NCBI GenBank assembly: GCA_019232985.1
Contig: JAFAMW010000051.1
Coordinates: 1 to 64,000 of the forward strand
DNA length: 64,000 nt
Source of the DNA: Roseateles sp.
GTDB taxonomy: Bacteria; Pseudomonadota; Gammaproteobacteria; Burkholderiales; Burkholderiaceae
Direction: 5' to 3'
Of this stretch, positions 37,610 to 46,632 are shown piece by piece. Position 1 is the first letter of the stretch. Each line of letters opens with the position of its first letter. The position numbers and the translations under genes were made by a program. Below the pieces are notes generated by a model. That model saw only the letters and a list, made by a program, of their open reading frames with translations. It did not search any database and was not told the DNA's origin.

Positions 37610-38539
37610 ATGCTCTTCGACCAAAGTCTTTTGCTTTCGCCCTGGGCGCTGGGCCTGCTGGGCCTGTGCGTCGGCAGCTTTCTCAACGTCGTCGTCCACC
37701 GCCTGCCGCTGATGCTCGAGCGCCAATGGCTGGGCGAGGCGCTCGACCAGCTCGGCGACGCGACCGAGCTCGCGCGCACGAGCGGCGCGCCGGCCGCCGA
37801 GGCCGCGAAGCTCAGCAGCGGCGCGCAAAGCCTCGCCGAGCACGTCGACGCGCTGCCGCACCTCGGCATCGCGACGCCGCGCTCGCGCTGCCCGCACTGC
37901 GGCCACCAGCTGCGCTGGCACGAGAACCTGCCGCTCGTCGGCTGGCTGCGCCTCGGCGGCAAATGCGCAGCCTGCAAGGCGCCGATCGCGAAGCGCTACC
38001 CGCTCGTCGAGCTCGCGACCGGCCTCGCGTTCGCGGCGCTGTCCTGGCGCTTCGGCGCGCAGCCGACGACGCTCGCGTGGTGCGGCTTCGTCGCGGCGCT
38101 GGTCGCGCTGTCCCTGATCGACTGGGATACGACGCTGCTGCCCGACGCGATCAACCAGCCGCTGTTGTGGGCCGGGCTGATCGGCGCGCTGCTCGGCTGG
38201 ACCGGCCTCGCGCTGCCGGACGCGCTCGAGGGCGCCCTGGCCGGCTATCTGTCGCTGTGGTCGGTGTACTGGCTGTTCAAGCTCGCGACCGGCAAGGAGG
38301 GCATGGGCGCCGGCGACTTCAAGCTGCTCGCCGCGCTCGGCGCGTGGCTCGGCTGGCAGATGATCCTGCCGATCGTGCTCGGCGCGTCGGCGATCGGCGC
38401 CGTCGTCGGCATCGCGATGAAGTTCGGCGGCCAGCTGCGCGAGGGCCGCTACGTGCCGTTCGGGCCCTTCCTCGCCGGCGGCGGCCTCGTCGTCCTGTTC
38501 GCCGGGCAAGCCACCGTCCTGGGATGGCTCGGCTGGTGA
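37610..38539 (+). CDS. pilD: Prepilin peptidase / N-methyltransferase PilD
   Basis: Bifunctional inner-membrane aspartic protease that cleaves and methylates type IV prepilins and type II secretion pseudopilins. In its 309 residues, the zinc-binding CPHC...CAAC pairs of the cytoplasmic loop, the catalytic Asp in LSLIDWDTTLLPDAI and the second Asp in GAGDFKLLAALG are present. The loop before the first CxxC carries an extra Ala/Glu-rich ~45 residues. The ATG at 37610 is the first usable start after the TGA that closes the frame through repeat R3. Confidence 0.94.
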   Translation: MLFDQSLLLSPWALGLLGLCVGSFLNVVVHRLPLMLERQWLGEALDQLGDATELARTSGAPAAEAAKLSSGAQSLAEHVDALPHLGIATPRSRCPHCGHQLRWHENLPLVGWLRLGGKCAACKAPIAKRYPLVELATGLAFAALSWRFGAQPTTLAWCGFVAALVALSLIDWDTTLLPDAINQPLLWAGLIGALLGWTGLALPDALEGALAGYLSLWSVYWLFKLATGKEGMGAGDFKLLAALGAWLGWQMILPIVLGASAIGAVVGIAMKFGGQLREGRYVPFGPFLAGGGLVVLFAGQATVLGWLGW

Positions 38540-38546
38540 ATGTGAA

Positions 38547-38671
38547 GCCCCTCGTCCAAGGAGTACCTTGGCCGGTCCCCGGCGGGGACGGCGATGCTTG
38601 TCGCCTTGAGCGACAAGCACATCGCCATGGCGGGCCGGCTTGGGAGCGGCCCGGCGCCCGGCCCGAAGACC
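38547..38671 (+). repeat. Structured intergenic repeat, copy R4 (short form), between pilD and coaE
   Basis: A 125-base copy that fills most of the 148-base pilD-coaE gap and aligns with R1 along its length. Stem 1 (38556-38561/38566-38571) is CCAAGG/CCTTGG where R1 has CCAGCG/CGCTGG. Stem 3 contains CTTGTCGC/GCGACAAG (38597-38604/38610-38617) where R1 has CTTGCCGG/CCGGCAAG. In both stems the changes keep pairing, and loop lengths (4 and 5) are the same. Confidence 0.88.
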
Positions 38672-38687
38672 CCGCACGGCGAACGAC

Positions 38688-39305
38688 ATGGCGCTCTCGA
38701 TCGGCCTGACCGGCGGCATCGGCAGCGGCAAGAGCGTCGTCGCGCGCTTTCTCGCCGAATGCGGCGCCGCGATCGTCGACACCGACGCGATCGCCCATTC
38801 GCTGACGGCGCCGCATGGCGCGGCGCTGCCCGCGATCGAGGCCGCGTTTGGCGCCGCGCTGATCGGCCCCGACGGTGCGCTCGACCGCGCGCGCATGCGC
38901 GCGCTCGTGTTCGGCGACGCCGCGGCCAAGCAGCGCCTCGAGGCGATCCTGCACCCGATGATCCGCGCGGCCTGCGAGCACGAGGCGGTCCTCAACGCGG
39001 CCGCACCCCTGCTCGTGTTCGACGTGCCGCTGCTCGTCGAGTCGGGCGGCGGCTGGCGCGAGCGCGTCGACCGCATCCTCGTCGTCGACTGCAGCGAGGC
39101 GATCCAGGTCGAGCGCGTGATGCAGCGCTCGGGCTGGTCGCGCGAGATGGTCGAGGCCGTGATCGCGCGCCAGGCGAGCCGCGAAGCGCGCCGTGCGGCG
39201 GCCGACCATGTAATCCTCAACGAGGGCATCTCCCTCGAAAAGCTGCGCGAAGAGGTCCGAAGCCTTGTAACGCTGTGGAACAATCGCGACAGCCACGCGA
39301 ATTGA
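38688..39305 (+). CDS. coaE: Dephospho-CoA kinase CoaE
   Basis: Last step of coenzyme A synthesis, phosphorylating the ribose 3'-OH. The 205-residue P-loop kinase has [19 protein letters not shown] at the N-terminus, [11 protein letters not shown] and [13 protein letters not shown]. The ATG at 38688 lies 16 bases past repeat R4, with no clear ribosome site. It is followed by zapD after four bases, giving the pilBCD-coaE-zapD-yacG order. Confidence 0.95.
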   Translation: MALSIGLTGGIGSGKSVVARFLAECGAAIVDTDAIAHSLTAPHGAALPAIEAAFGAALIGPDGALDRARMRALVFGDAAAKQRLEAILHPMIRAACEHEAVLNAAAPLLVFDVPLLVESGGGWRERVDRILVVDCSEAIQVERVMQRSGWSREMVEAVIARQASREARRAAADHVILNEGISLEKLREEVRSLVTLWNNRDSHAN

Positions 39306-39309
39306 CGAC

Positions 39310-40074
39310 ATGCCCGACCTCGTTCTCTACGAATACCCGTTCAACGAGAGCATCCGCACGATGCTGCGGCTCGAGCACCTGTTCGACCGCCTCGGCCAGC
39401 TGATGGAGCGCGAGTCCGCGCTCGACCATCATTTCGCGCTGGTCACGATGTTCGAGATCATGGACGTCGCGTCGCGCGCCGACCTCAAGGCCGACCTGCT
39501 CAAGGACCTCGAGCGCCACAAGGGCCAGCTGCAGGGCTACCGCGGCAACCCGGCGATCGCCGAAAGCGTGCTCGACGAGGTCATCGCGCGCGTCGACCAC
39601 GCGCACACGCGGCTCAACAACCTGCAGGGCAAGGCCGGCGCGGCGCTGAGCTCGAACGAATGGCTGATGAGCATCCGCAGCCGCATCAGCATCCCCGGCG
39701 GCACCTGCGAGTTCGACCTGCCCGCCTATTACACCTGGCAGCAGTACCTGCCCGCGCGGCGCCGCAAGGACCTGATGGTCTGGGCCCAGACGCTGATGCC
39801 GCTGGCCGAGGCGCTGTCGGTGCTGCTGGGCCTGCTGCGCGACTCGGGCGCGCCGCACAAGGTCGCGGCCAACAACGGCCAGTTCCAGCAAAGCCTCGGC
39901 GCGGGCCGCAGCTACCAGCTGCTGCGCATGCGCCTCGACCCGAGCCTGGGCCTGGTGCCCGAGATCTCGGGCCACCGGCTGATGATCTCGATCCGCCTGA
40001 TGCGCCCCGACGAAGAGGGCCGCCTGAAACCCGCCCAGCAGGACACGGCCTTCGAGCTGACCCTGTGCGCTTGA
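39310..40074 (+). CDS. zapD: Cell division protein ZapD
   Basis: Cytoplasmic FtsZ-bundling protein. The 254-residue length is normal, beginning [20 protein letters not shown], with [20 protein letters not shown] and [14 protein letters not shown] in the C-terminal domain. No signal or membrane segment. Its position between coaE and yacG is typical of beta- and gammaproteobacteria. Confidence 0.95.
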   Translation: MPDLVLYEYPFNESIRTMLRLEHLFDRLGQLMERESALDHHFALVTMFEIMDVASRADLKADLLKDLERHKGQLQGYRGNPAIAESVLDEVIARVDHAHTRLNNLQGKAGAALSSNEWLMSIRSRISIPGGTCEFDLPAYYTWQQYLPARRRKDLMVWAQTLMPLAEALSVLLGLLRDSGAPHKVAANNGQFQQSLGAGRSYQLLRMRLDPSLGLVPEISGHRLMISIRLMRPDEEGRLKPAQQDTAFELTLCA

Positions 40075-40082
40075 GCCACGCG

Positions 40083-40277
40083 ATGGATAGCGAAGTCAAA
40101 CCCCGCATCGTGCGCTGCCCCCAATGCGGCGGCGACTCGGTCTACGCGCCGAGCAACCGCTGGCGGCCGTTCTGCAGCGAGCGCTGCGGCCAGGTCGACC
40201 TCGGCGCCTGGGCCAGCGAGGGCTACGCGGTCGCGGCGACGCCGCCGACCGAGGGCGACGAAGCGCCCGAGCACTAA
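40083..40277 (+). CDS. yacG: DNA gyrase inhibitor YacG
   Basis: A 64-residue zinc-binding protein that inhibits gyrase. Four Cys ligands are visible: VRCPQCGG and [19 protein letters not shown], the full family signature. The tail after residue 50 is acidic and low-complexity. Its stop lies four bases from the end of the convergent HAD gene, with no terminator seen between them. Confidence 0.94.
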   Translation: MDSEVKPRIVRCPQCGGDSVYAPSNRWRPFCSERCGQVDLGAWASEGYAVAATPPTEGDEAPEH

Positions 40278-40281
40278 GCCC

Positions 40282-40902
40282 TCAGGCCAGCAGGGGCCAG
40301 AGGTCCTCGCTGGCCTGCGCAGCATCGCGAAACAGCACGGCGCCCCAGCCGAGCCCGCGCGCGGTCTCGATATTCGCCGGATGGTCGTCGAGGAACACGA
40401 GCTCCTCGGGGCGTGCCGCGAAGCGCGCGGCGGCCAGGTCGAAGACCGCCCTGCCCGGCTTGGACTGCTTGACGCGCCCCGAGAACACGCCGCCCTCGAA
40501 CCAGTCGTGCAGCGGGAAGCTGCGCTCGAGATGGTCGGCGTAGGGCTCGGGCATGTTCGACAGATAGAACAGGCGATGGCCGGCGGCCTTGAGGTCCTCG
40601 ATCAGTGCGACCGTGTCGGTGCGCAGCTGCAGCTCGTCGGGGACCGCGTTGGCGACGCACCGCACCTCGACCTCGGGCCAGCCGGTGCGCGCGGCGATGC
40701 GGCGCACCGTCTCGTCGAGGCCCGCGAGGCCCTGGTCGAACGCGCCCCAGTCGCCGCCGTACTGCTGAAAGAACTCGCGCGCGACCGCGGCGCCCTCGGC
40801 CGCGTCGCCGACGCGGTGCGGCCAGACCCGCGCGAGAAAGCTCGGCGGGTCCCAACGGAACAGCACGCCGCCGAAGTCGAAGACGATCCTTTTCTTCGTC
40901 AT
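40282..40902 (-). CDS. HAD-superfamily phosphatase
   Basis: A 206-residue haloacid dehalogenase-like hydrolase. Motif I FDFGGVLFRWDP (the second catalytic Asp replaced by Gly, as in the YihX/GppH-like subgroup), motif II FYLSNMPEP, motif III Lys in VKQSKPGRAVFD, and motif IV FLDDHPANIETA are visible. YihX in E. coli acts on glucose-1-phosphate, which would fit the neighbouring pgi, but the substrate is inferred. The ATG at 40902 overlaps the pgi stop by four bases. Confidence 0.85.
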   Translation of the reverse strand: MTKKRIVFDFGGVLFRWDPPSFLARVWPHRVGDAAEGAAVAREFFQQYGGDWGAFDQGLAGLDETVRRIAARTGWPEVEVRCVANAVPDELQLRTDTVALIEDLKAAGHRLFYLSNMPEPYADHLERSFPLHDWFEGGVFSGRVKQSKPGRAVFDLAAARFAARPEELVFLDDHPANIETARGLGWGAVLFRDAAQASEDLWPLLA

Positions 40903-42527
40903 GCGCGCATGAGTTCGGCGAGCAGGCCGGCCGTCGACGCGTCGAGCCCGCTCGTGTCGCCGCTGCCCAGGCGCGGCAGCAGCTGGCTGCACAGCGCCTT
41001 GCCGAGCTCGACGCCCCATTGGTCGAAGCTGTTGATGCCCCACAGCGCGCCGCTCGTGAACACGCGATGCTCGTAGAGCGCGATCAGCGCGCCGAGCGCG
41101 GCCGGCGTCAGGCGCTCGAGCACGAGCGTCGTGCTCGGCCGGTTGCCGGGGAAGCTGCGGTGCCGCGCGACGGTCTCGGCGTCGAGCTCGCGCGAGGCGG
41201 TCGGCGCCTTTTCGCCGCGCGCCTCGGCCGTGGTCTTGCCCTGCATCAGCGCCTGCGACTGCGCGAGGCAGTTCGCGAGCAGCTTGCGGTGCTGGTCGCG
41301 CAGGCACTGCTCGAGCGCGCCGCCGACATGCGGGCCGTAGACCGGCGTCCTGACGGCGATGAACTCGACCGGGATCACGTCGGTGCCCTGGTGCAGCATC
41401 TGGAAATACGCGTGCTGGCCATTGGTGCCGGCCTCGCCCCAGACGACCGGGCTCGTGCCGTAGGGCAGCGCCGCGCCGGCGCGGTCGACGCCCTTGCCGT
41501 TGCTCTCCATCTCGAGTTGCTGCAGATAGGCGGGCAGGCGCTTGAGGCCCTGGTGGTAGGGCGCGACCGAGCGGCTCGTGAAGCCGTGGAAGTTGCGGTA
41601 CCAGACGTCGAGCAGGCCCAGCAGCGCGGGCAGGTTGCGCTCAAGCGGCGTCTCGGCGAAGTGGCGGTCCATCGCGTGCGCGCCGGCGAGCAGCGCGCGG
41701 AAGTTCGCGCTGCCGATCGCGATCGCGATCGGCAGGCCGATCACCGACCACAGCGAATAGCGGCCGCCGACCCAGTCCCAGAAGCCGAAGGTGCGCGTGA
41801 TGCCGAACTCGGCCGCCGCGGCGACATTGCTCGTCGTCGCGACGAAGTGGCGCGCGACGTCCGTGCCGCCCGCGGCCTTGAACCACGCGCGCGCGGCGAG
41901 CGCGTTCGCGAGCGTCTCCTGGGTCGTGAAGGTCTTGGACGCGATCACGAACAGCGTCGTCGCGGGGTCGATCCGCGCGAGCACCGGCGCGAGGTCGTGG
42001 CCGTCGACGTTGGACACGAAATGCAGGCTCAGCCCGGCGCGGCGGAACGGCTCGAGCGCGCCGACGACCATCGCCGGGCCGAGGTCCGAGCCGCCGATGC
42101 CGATATGGACGACGTCGCGCAGGCCCGAGCGCTCGAGGTCCCGGGCCGCGTCGGCGAACGCGAGCATCGCGTCTAGCGCCGCGTGGACCTCGGCGCTGAA
42201 CGGCCCCTGCCCCGCCGGCGCGCGCAGCGCCGTGTGCAGGACCGCGCGGCCCTCGGTCAGGTTGATCGGCGCGCCCGCGAACATCGCGTCGCGCTGCGCC
42301 TCGAGGCCGCAGTCGCGCGCGAGCGCGAGCAGCAGCGCGAGCGTGTCCGCGTCGACGCGGTTCTTCGACAGGTCGGCGAAGACCTCGGGCGCGCGCAGCG
42401 ACCAGGCGGCGAAGCGGCCGGCGTCCTGCGCGAACGCGTCGCGCAGGTCGAAGCGGCGGCCGCTCGCCTCGTAGTGCGCGGTCAGGGCGGCCCAGGCCGG
42501 GCTTTGGTCGCAGCGCAGCGCAGCCAT
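40899..42527 (-). CDS. pgi: Glucose-6-phosphate isomerase
   Basis: Interconverts glucose-6-phosphate and fructose-6-phosphate. The 542-residue protein has VHIGIGGSDLGPAMV, the SIS motifs FVIASKTFTTQETL, and GGRYSLWSVIGLPIA, and the signature GTNGQHAYFQMLHQGT. It sits between tal (two bases apart) and a HAD phosphatase in a carbohydrate unit that diverges from zwf-hexR. Confidence 0.96.
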   Translation of the reverse strand: MAALRCDQSPAWAALTAHYEASGRRFDLRDAFAQDAGRFAAWSLRAPEVFADLSKNRVDADTLALLLALARDCGLEAQRDAMFAGAPINLTEGRAVLHTALRAPAGQGPFSAEVHAALDAMLAFADAARDLERSGLRDVVHIGIGGSDLGPAMVVGALEPFRRAGLSLHFVSNVDGHDLAPVLARIDPATTLFVIASKTFTTQETLANALAARAWFKAAGGTDVARHFVATTSNVAAAAEFGITRTFGFWDWVGGRYSLWSVIGLPIAIAIGSANFRALLAGAHAMDRHFAETPLERNLPALLGLLDVWYRNFHGFTSRSVAPYHQGLKRLPAYLQQLEMESNGKGVDRAGAALPYGTSPVVWGEAGTNGQHAYFQMLHQGTDVIPVEFIAVRTPVYGPHVGGALEQCLRDQHRKLLANCLAQSQALMQGKTTAEARGEKAPTASRELDAETVARHRSFPGNRPSTTLVLERLTPAALGALIALYEHRVFTSGALWGINSFDQWGVELGKALCSQLLPRLGSGDTSGLDASTAGLLAELMRA

Positions 42528-42529
42528 GC

Positions 42530-43471
42530 TCAGAGCCCCTCGATCATCTGGTCGAGCTTGACCGCGTCGGCCGCGAACAGGCGGATGCCTTCGGCGAGCT
42601 TCTCGGTCGCCATCGCGTCCTGGTTCAGCGCGAAACGGAAGCCCGCCTCGTCGTAGTGGACGGCCGGCACCGGCGCCGCCGTCGACGCGTCGAGCGCGCG
42701 CGCGAGCGGCTCGCTGCTCGCCTGCAGCTGGGCGAGCAGGTCGGGGCTGATCGTCAGCAGGTCGCAGCCCGCGAGCGCGCGGATCTGGCCGACGTTGCGG
42801 AAGCTCGCGCCCATCACCTCGGTCGCGATGCCGTGCTGCTTGTAGTAGTTGTAGATCTGCGTGACCGACTTGACGCCCGGGTCGTTTACGCCGGCCTGCG
42901 CGGCCTCGTCCCAGGCCGCGCCCGCGCTCTTCTTGTACCAGTCGTAGATGCGGCCGACGAAGGGCGAGATCAGCTGGATCTTCGCGGCGCCGCAGGCGAC
43001 CGCCTGGCAGAACGAGAACAGCAGCGTGAGGTTGCAGTGGATGCCCTCGCGCTCGAGCTCGGCGGCGGCCTGGATGCCCTCCCAGGTCGACGCGATCTTG
43101 ATCAGCACGCGCGCGCGCGCAACGCCCGCGCGCTCGTAGTCGGCCATGATGCGGCGCGCGCGCGCGAGCGTCGCCGCGCGGTCGAAGGACAGGCGCGCGT
43201 CGACCTCGGTCGAGACGCGGCCCGGCACGATCCTGAGGATCTCGAGGCCGAAGCGCACGAGCACCGCGTCGACGATCTCGTCGAGCGGCCGGCCCTGGTG
43301 CGCGCGCACCGTCTCGGCGAGCAGCGGCGCGTAGTCGGGCGACTGCACGGCCTTGAGGATCAGCGAGGGGTTGGTCGTCGCGTCGCGCGGCGCGAACTGG
43401 GCGAGCTGGAGAAAGTTGCCGGTGTCGGCCACGACCGTGGTGTGGGCCTTGAGCTGTTCGAGCTGGTTCAT
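42530..43471 (-). CDS. tal: Transaldolase
   Basis: Pentose-phosphate enzyme transferring a dihydroxyacetone unit. The 313-residue product is a class I transaldolase, with [11 protein letters not shown], the Schiff-base Lys in [14 protein letters not shown], and [12 protein letters not shown] chose the ATG at 43471 ([18 protein letters not shown]) as the family start; an upstream ATG at 43534 adds 21 unlikely residues lying in the promoter region. It diverges from zwf, and a palindrome in the gap may control both. Confidence 0.95.
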   Translation of the reverse strand: MNQLEQLKAHTTVVADTGNFLQLAQFAPRDATTNPSLILKAVQSPDYAPLLAETVRAHQGRPLDEIVDAVLVRFGLEILRIVPGRVSTEVDARLSFDRAATLARARRIMADYERAGVARARVLIKIASTWEGIQAAAELEREGIHCNLTLLFSFCQAVACGAAKIQLISPFVGRIYDWYKKSAGAAWDEAAQAGVNDPGVKSVTQIYNYYKQHGIATEVMGASFRNVGQIRALAGCDLLTISPDLLAQLQASSEPLARALDASTAAPVPAVHYDEAGFRFALNQDAMATEKLAEGIRLFAADAVKLDQMIEGL

Positions 43472-43544
43472 CGCAAATCCTGGAAGCAGGGACCGAATTC
43501 TAGGGCCGTTGACCCCTCGAAGAAACTCGTGCATGATAATTCCC

Positions 43545-43557
43545 GTAACTTCGTTAC
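43545..43557. promoter_or_regulatory. HexR-type operator candidate in the tal/zwf divergent region
   Basis: GTAAC (43545-43549) and GTTAC (43553-43557) form a perfect palindrome around TTC. Known HexR operators are TGTAAT/ATTACA-like palindromes, so this is a reasonable variant. It lies 68 bases before zwf and 74 before tal. A GATAAT (43535-43540) just upstream could serve as the zwf -10, although its best -35 (TTGACC at 43509) is spaced 20 bases away. hexR itself is two genes along. Confidence 0.5.
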
Positions 43558-43624
43558 ATCAAGAGATCAAGCGCGCCGGCGGGGCTTTCCGTCGTCGGCG
43601 CGCCCTTCACGCAGCGAGTCCAGC

Positions 43625-45070
43625 ATGTCTTTCGACCTCGTCTTTTTCGGCGGCACCGGCGACCTCACATGGCGCAAGCTGATGCCGGCCCTGTTCCAGG
43701 CCTTCCGCCACGGCAAGCTGCCGCCGGGCGGGCGCATCCTCGCCGTCGCGCGCGACGAGCAGAGCGATGAGCGCTACCGCGAATGGCTCAAGGAGCGCTT
43801 CCGCGAGGTCGAGGGCCCGAAGCGCCCGAGCGACGAGGAGTTCGAGCGCTTCGCCGCGCTGCTGCACTACCGCCGCATGGACCTGTCGCAGCCCGAGCAT
43901 TACGCGCGCCTCAAGGAATGGCTGGCCGAGCGCGACGCCGACACGGTCGTGCTCTACCTCGCGACGAGCCCGCACCTGTTCACGCAGATCTGCGAGCAGC
44001 TCGGCGCGGCCGGCCTCAACCACCCGAAGGTCCGCGTCGTGCTCGAGAAGCCGCTCGGCCACGACCTCGCGAGCGCGCAGGAGATCAACAAGGTCGTGCG
44101 CTCGGTGTTCGACGAGCGCCAGGCCTTCCGCATCGACCATTACCTCGGCAAGCCCTCGGTCCAGAACCTGATGGCGCTGCGCTTCGGCAACGCGCTGTTC
44201 GAGCCGCTGTGGCGCCGCGAGAGCATCGCGAACATCCAGATCACGCTGGCCGAGAGCCTCGGCGTGGGCACGCGCGGGCCGTTCTACGACGGCACCGGCG
44301 CGCTGCGCGACATGATCCAGAACCACGCGCTGCAGCTGCTCACGATGATCGCGATGGAGTCGCCGCCGACCCACGATGCCGACGCGATCCGCGACGAGAA
44401 GCTCAAGGTGCTGCGCTCGCTCAAGCCCTTCACGCCCGAGAGCGTCGCGCGCGATGTCGTGCGCGGCCAGTACCGCGCGGGCAACGTCGGCGGCCAGGCC
44501 GTGCCGGCCTACCTCGACGAGGGCAAGGTGCCGGCCGACAGCCATACCGAGACCTTCGTCGCGCTGCGCACCGAGGTGCAGAACTGGCGCTGGGCCGGCG
44601 TGCCCTTCTACCTGCGCACCGGCAAGCGCCTGGCCGCGCGCGACGCCCAGATCGTCGTGAACTTCCGGCCCGTGCCGCACCCAATCTTCCCGGGCACGAA
44701 CCAGCCGAACCGGCTCGTCATCAAGCTCCAGCCCGAGGACGGCCTCGAGCTGCAGCTGCTCGCCGCGCGCGGCAGTGTCGGCGAGGAGTCGCTCGCGCCC
44801 GTGTCGCTCGACCTCGACTTCGACAAGGCCTTCCCGAGCGCGCGCGTCGGCGCCTACGAGCGCCTGCTGCTCGACGCGATCGCGGGCCGCCTGAACCTGT
44901 TCGTGCGCAGCGACGAGCAGGAGCAGGCCTGGACCTGGGTCGCGCCCATCCTCGACGCCTGGGCTGCGGACCCGACCGGGCCGCGCCACTACAACGCCGG
45001 CTCCTGGGGCCCGGCCGCGGCGAGCGCGCTCGTCGCGCGCGACGGCTTCGCCTGGGCCGAAGAAGAATGA
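43625..45070 (+). CDS. zwf: Glucose-6-phosphate dehydrogenase
   Basis: First oxidative step of the pentose-phosphate/Entner-Doudoroff routes, producing NADPH. In its 481 residues, the N-terminal nucleotide loop is FFGGTGDLTWRKLMPAL (GxxxDL form), the substrate-binding motif RIDHYLGKPSVQNL is intact, and KPLGHDLASA precedes it. The ATG at 43625 is followed by the canonical FDLVFFGGTGDL. Next gene is hexR, its expected regulator. Confidence 0.96.
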   Translation: MSFDLVFFGGTGDLTWRKLMPALFQAFRHGKLPPGGRILAVARDEQSDERYREWLKERFREVEGPKRPSDEEFERFAALLHYRRMDLSQPEHYARLKEWLAERDADTVVLYLATSPHLFTQICEQLGAAGLNHPKVRVVLEKPLGHDLASAQEINKVVRSVFDERQAFRIDHYLGKPSVQNLMALRFGNALFEPLWRRESIANIQITLAESLGVGTRGPFYDGTGALRDMIQNHALQLLTMIAMESPPTHDADAIRDEKLKVLRSLKPFTPESVARDVVRGQYRAGNVGGQAVPAYLDEGKVPADSHTETFVALRTEVQNWRWAGVPFYLRTGKRLAARDAQIVVNFRPVPHPIFPGTNQPNRLVIKLQPEDGLELQLLAARGSVGEESLAPVSLDLDFDKAFPSARVGAYERLLLDAIAGRLNLFVRSDEQEQAWTWVAPILDAWAADPTGPRHYNAGSWGPAAASALVARDGFAWAEEE

Positions 45071-45104
45071 CGAGCGCGGCGACGACGCCGTCGAGGAGAC
45101 CCGC

Positions 45105-45974
45105 GTGAGCATCCTGGAACGAGTCAAGGCCGCCCTGCCCGCGCTGCCGCCGGCCGAGCAGCGCGTCGCGAAGCTGCTGCTCGCCGACGCGCGCGCGTTC
45201 GCGAGCCTGCCGGTGGCCGAGCTCGCCGACCGCTCGCACGTGAGCAAGCCGACCGTCGTGCGCTTCTGCCGCAGCGTCGGCTACGACGGCCTCGCCGACT
45301 TCAAGCTCAAGCTCGCCGGCAGCGTCAACGAGGGCGTGCCCTTCGTGCACCGCGCCGTCGACGAGGACGACAAGCCCGGCGACCTGATCGTCAAGGTCGT
45401 CGACAACGCGATCGCCGCGCTGCTGCACTACCGCAACGACGCGGCGAGCCACGCGTTCGAGCGCGCGATCGCGGCGCTCGCCGAGAGCGCGCGGCACGGC
45501 CGGCGCATCGAGTTCTACGGCGTCGGCAACTCGGGCATCGTCGCCCAGGACGCCCAGCACAAGTTCTTCCGCCTCGGCGTCAACACGGCCGCGTGCAGCG
45601 ACGGCCACGTGCAGCTGATGAGCGCGACGATGCTGCAGCCCGGCGACTGCGCCGTGATCATCAGCAACTCGGGGCGCTCGCGCGACCTGATCGACGCGGC
45701 CGAGATCGCGCGCAAGAAGGGCGCAACGACGATCATCATCACGGCGAGCGGCTCGCCGCTCGCGGCGCTCGGCCAGAGCCCGGGCCAGGTGCTGCTCGCG
45801 GTCGACCACCCCGAGGACTTCGACCGCTACAGCCCGATGGTCTCGCGCCTGCTGCACCTGATCGCGATCGACATCCTGACGACCGGCGTCGCGCTGCAGC
45901 TCGGCCAGAAGCTGCGTCCAGTGCTGCAGGAGATCAAGCGCAACCTGCGCAGCAAGCGCTACGCGCAAAGCTGA
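45105..45974 (+). CDS. hexR: RpiR-family transcriptional regulator HexR
   Basis: A 289-residue regulator with an N-terminal helix-turn-helix (ELADRSHVSKPTVVRFCRSV, about 42-61) and a C-terminal SIS sugar-phosphate-binding domain (GVGNSGIVAQDAQHKFFRLG, with IISNSGRSRDLIDAAE). HexR proteins sense 2-keto-3-deoxy-6-phosphogluconate and control zwf and central sugar genes. The start is a GTG at 45105 with GAGGAG eight bases upstream. It probably acts at the palindrome 43545-43557. Confidence 0.9.
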   Translation: MSILERVKAALPALPPAEQRVAKLLLADARAFASLPVAELADRSHVSKPTVVRFCRSVGYDGLADFKLKLAGSVNEGVPFVHRAVDEDDKPGDLIVKVVDNAIAALLHYRNDAASHAFERAIAALAESARHGRRIEFYGVGNSGIVAQDAQHKFFRLGVNTAACSDGHVQLMSATMLQPGDCAVIISNSGRSRDLIDAAEIARKKGATTIIITASGSPLAALGQSPGQVLLAVDHPEDFDRYSPMVSRLLHLIAIDILTTGVALQLGQKLRPVLQEIKRNLRSKRYAQS

Positions 45975-46073
45975 GCCGGCACCTCGTGCAAAGTGATGAG
46001 CGCTGACTTTTGGAAGACCCGCGGTCCTCGGCTAGCATCGCCGCTCATCCGTCAACCGATCCGAGGACTCCGC

Positions 46074-46313
46074 ATGCTGCGTTCGCTGACCATCGCCCTG
46101 CCCCTGCTCGCGCTCGGCGCCTGCGCAAGCCAGCCCGACCGCCCGCAGCAGCAGGCCGCGGCCGAGCTGAACTGCCAGGTCACCTACCCGACCGGATCGA
46201 ACCTGCCCAAGCGGGTCTGCTCGACCCCGATGACCGCCGAGGAGCGTGCACGCCTGCAGGAGGAGCTGCAGCACTCCACCGTGGCGCTGCCGCCCCCGAC
46301 GTCCAGCCGGTAA
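46074..46313 (+). CDS. Small predicted lipoprotein
   Basis: A 79-residue protein with a short signal peptide and lipobox (ALPLLALGAC, Cys at 17), then a polar Gln-rich stretch and a C-terminal segment with two Cys (LNCQVTYPTGSNLPKRVCST). GAGGA seven bases upstream supports the ATG at 46074; upstream in-frame ATGs at 45993 would spoil the signal. It converges on mlaB with seven bases between. Function is unknown. Confidence 0.72.
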   Translation: MLRSLTIALPLLALGACASQPDRPQQQAAAELNCQVTYPTGSNLPKRVCSTPMTAEERARLQEELQHSTVALPPPTSSR

Positions 46314-46320
46314 GCGTCGC

Positions 46321-46632
46321 TCAGACCTGGCGCAGGCCGAGCAACTCGGCGACGCCGTAGACCCGCGCAAGCTCCTGCAGCGCCTGCGGCGCGGCGTCGA
46401 CCTCGAGGCGCAGCCCCTCGGTCGCGCAGATGCGCGCAGCGCCGAGCAGCACGCTCAGCGCGCTCGAGTCGAAATCCGCGAGCTCGGCCGCCGACAGGCG
46501 CAGGCGCTCGCCCGCGCCGTTGCGGATCTGCGCGGCCTCGGCGCGCAGGCTCGCCTCGAGGCGCGGCCACAGGCCGGCCGCGTCGTCCATGCGCAGCCGC
46601 ACGGGCAGCTGGAGCGCCTGGTTGCGGCTCAT
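46321..46632 (-). CDS. mlaB: STAS-domain protein MlaB
   Basis: Cytoplasmic subunit of the Mla phospholipid transporter, which regulates MlaF. The 103-residue protein has a STAS domain, with SAAELADFDSSALSVLLGA containing the conserved D-S-S-A motif. Its ATG overlaps the mlaC TGA (TGATG), so the two should be co-translated. It is the last gene of mlaFEDACB. Confidence 0.88.
   Translation of the reverse strand: MSRNQALQLPVRLRMDDAAGLWPRLEASLRAEAAQIRNGAGERLRLSAAELADFDSSALSVLLGAARICATEGLRLEVDAAPQALQELARVYGVAELLGLRQV

Noticed and set aside
19991..38671. CRISPR array as an explanation for the repeated intergenic segments
   Set aside because: The repeats are dispersed single units with internal hairpins, not tandem direct repeats with unique spacers, and no cas genes are present.
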